DNA from: Chitinophaga hostae
Lineage (GTDB): Bacteria; Bacteroidota; Bacteroidia; Chitinophagales; Chitinophagaceae
Direction: 5' to 3'
DNA length: 64,000 nucleotides
NCBI RefSeq assembly: GCF_018224885.1
Contig: NZ_JAGTXB010000004.1
Coordinates: 1 to 64,000, forward strand
In this document: in pieces, positions 62,454-64,000 of the stretch
Numbering within the stretch: the stretch's first letter is position 1
How the letters are laid out: each line of letters begins with the position of its first letter
The notes under the pieces: generated by a model
Seen by the model: only the letters and a program-made list of their open reading frames with translations
The model's database searches: none
Told to the model about the DNA's origin: nothing
Made by a program: the position numbers and the translations under genes

Positions 62454-64000
62454 ATGAAACATTTTATGAATGGCGTTCTTTCAAAGAAATTATTATTGTC
62501 AGGATGCCTTACTTTTTATATTTTAACCGGAAAGACACAATCCAATGAAGCGGTGGTTTACAATGCAACCACCGCTTTTGCATTGTCGGAAAACTCATCC
62601 GGCGTAGCTTCCCGTACACCGGATGGCAGGCCTGGCGCAGGCTACCGGCAAAACAAGGCGGACTATGGAATTGCTATATCGTTCGATACATTGACCCGCA
62701 CAGTAAACGGTGTTGCGGAAATTACCTACACCAATAACAGCAGCCAGGCATTACCCTATATATGGCTGATGGCCGGTCAGAACCGTTTCCGTAAGGACTC
62801 GCGGGTGGCACAGCTCACACCTGCCAGGGGCGCCCGGTTTGGCGTACAGGAGTATACCGCGGGGTGCGAGATCACCTCCATGGAAACAGGTGCTAACAGG
62901 CGGTCAATGCAAATGGCTATATACCAGGTAACAGATACTTATGTTAAAGTAATGTTGTCAAGTCCTCTGCTGCCTGGTAAGAAAGCCGCTATCCGGGTGG
63001 CCTATCACTTTCAGTTGCCCTATAACGGTTCAGACTATATGGGGATTCTGAACACTGCACATGGCGCTGTTTATCAACTGGGTTCAGTGTTTCCCCGTGT
63101 AGCCGTATACGATGATATACAGGGATGGAATGCATTGGCCAGTGGCTATTTTGTAGAGCCGGGATCGCTGGACATGCGTATTACGGTCCCTTCCGGATTA
63201 ATAGTACAGGGCACCGGCGAATTAAAAAACCCGGAAGCCGTATTGTCGCCGGCACTCTTAGCGCGCTACCGGCATGCCTGGAAAAGTGATACCGTGGTGA
63301 ACATCCGGTCGGCCAACGAGGTAACGAATCCGGCGGGATCATCCGGTCGCAGCCGTACCTGGCATTTCACAGCCGATAATGCGGGCGACGGAATGTGGGG
63401 CATCTCTGCTTCTTTTATCTGGGATGCCGTAAAAGTAAACCTGCCTTCCCGCCGCACGGCGCTTGCCATGGCATTGTATCCACCCGAAAGCAATCCCGAA
63501 TGGAGAAAAATAACCGGGCAAATGAAAACGATACTGGAAACCTATTCCGGTTTATGGACGCCCTATCCTTATACCACCTCCGTGAATATCGCCGGTTCTA
63601 TCACCGGCGTGGCAGCTCCGGCGGTTTCCGTGATTGACTACCAAAAAAGCAGCTATGGTAACACACTCTGGACGAAAACCAATCATGAGCTGGGACATTC
63701 CTGGTTTAACATGATGATTGCGGCCGACAGTAAAAACGGTTGGATGGCAGAAGGACTCAATACCTTTATCAACCAGGTTAATTGTGATACACTGGGTGGA
63801 GAAAGACCATTCACCATCAGCGATGCGATTAACCGTCTGTCGGTTAATATGAGCATCCCTTCGCTGAATACGCCGGCATCTTCTGTGCGGCCTGGCATTA
63901 TGGCGATGGTGATGTATATTAAACCTGCGGTGGCGTTGTATTTGCTGAGAAATAAAATAATTGGCAAAGAAAAATTTGATCCCGTGTTCAAAGGGTTTAT
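62454..64000 (+). CDS. M1 family metallopeptidase, 3' end outside the window
   Basis: The frame from the ATG at 62454 stays open to the window end (515 codons seen). A signal segment lies at about 9-28. The N-terminal beta domain is followed by a gluzincin site: His411-Glu412-Leu-Gly-His415 in TNHELGHSWF and the third zinc ligand Glu433 in GWMAEGLNTF. The spacing between the second His and the last Glu is 17 residues, one fewer than the usual 18. M1 enzymes release N-terminal amino acids from peptides. It closes the peptide-uptake module, 41 bases after the lipoprotein gene. Confidence 0.85.
   Translation, partial: MKHFMNGVLSKKLLLSGCLTFYILTGKTQSNEAVVYNATTAFALSENSSGVASRTPDGRPGAGYRQNKADYGIAISFDTLTRTVNGVAEITYTNNSSQALPYIWLMAGQNRFRKDSRVAQLTPARGARFGVQEYTAGCEITSMETGANRRSMQMAIYQVTDTYVKVMLSSPLLPGKKAAIRVAYHFQLPYNGSDYMGILNTAHGAVYQLGSVFPRVAVYDDIQGWNALASGYFVEPGSLDMRITVPSGLIVQGTGELKNPEAVLSPALLARYRHAWKSDTVVNIRSANEVTNPAGSSGRSRTWHFTADNAGDGMWGISASFIWDAVKVNLPSRRTALAMALYPPESNPEWRKITGQMKTILETYSGLWTPYPYTTSVNIAGSITGVAAPAVSVIDYQKSSYGNTLWTKTNHELGHSWFNMMIAADSKNGWMAEGLNTFINQVNCDTLGGERPFTISDAINRLSVNMSIPSLNTPASSVRPGIMAMVMYIKPAVALYLLRNKIIGKEKFDPVFKGF

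Overview
The window reads as a chromosome segment of a Bacteroidota bacterium, most likely a Chitinophaga-like member of the Chitinophagaceae (inferred from gene content, not from a database search). The reasons are four SusC/SusD outer-membrane uptake pairs, three of them with FecI-type sigma and FecR-type anti-sigma genes. Further support comes from SPII lipoproteins with short hydrophobic leaders ending in SC or AC, promoters of the Bacteroidota type (TTTG ... TAnnTTTG), few Shine-Dalgarno sequences, and a LytS/LytTR pair. No tRNA, rRNA or CRISPR array was seen.

Layout. 1-60 looks like the 3' end of a group II intron. 270-7148 holds ordinary chromosomal genes: a di-heme cytochrome c, an RhlE-type DEAD-box helicase, DUF2252 and DUF1266 proteins, a glycine-rich-domain protein with a Cys/Gly tail, and a small membrane protein. 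7714-13603 is a candidate RiPP (class I lanthipeptide-like) locus: a LytS-type kinase, a LytTR regulator, a 60-residue precursor-like peptide with no cysteine, a receiver-only response regulator and a full-length LanB dehydratase, with no LanC, protease or transporter beside it. 13701-18323 holds a PQQ-type sugar dehydrogenase with its cytochrome c, a lipoprotein, a SerB-like phosphatase fused to a PGDH remnant plus ACT domain, and a carboxymuconolactone-decarboxylase-like protein.

18597-29093 is a polysaccharide-utilisation locus: a GH92 alpha-mannosidase diverging from susC, susD and two surface lipoproteins of the DUF4959/DUF5126/DUF5000 and DUF4998 type, probably for alpha-mannosides. 29207-36433 has a TetR gene facing a two-gene membrane operon across three matching operator palindromes, then a nitrilase-family enzyme, a DUF6882 protein, a secreted amidohydrolase, a SUFU-like protein, a zinc-ribbon membrane protein and a lipoprotein.

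36550-64000 is three adjacent sigma/anti-sigma/SusC/SusD modules. Two run leftward: 46692 to 36550, ending in a GH2 enzyme with a discoidin domain, and 54261 to 46921, with no enzyme. One runs rightward from 54507, with a peptidase-like lipoprotein lacking HExxH and an M1 peptidase cut by the window end. The two leftward modules share a hairpin and a conserved leader at the susC start.

The intergenic regions hold large, partly nested palindromes (2256-2453 and 17551-17778) and an AGCTTTTAGC/ATGCAGCG repeat family, mostly between convergent genes or at gene ends. The least explained items are the Cys-free peptide plus LanB locus, the SerB-PGDH shell fusion and the nested palindrome family.
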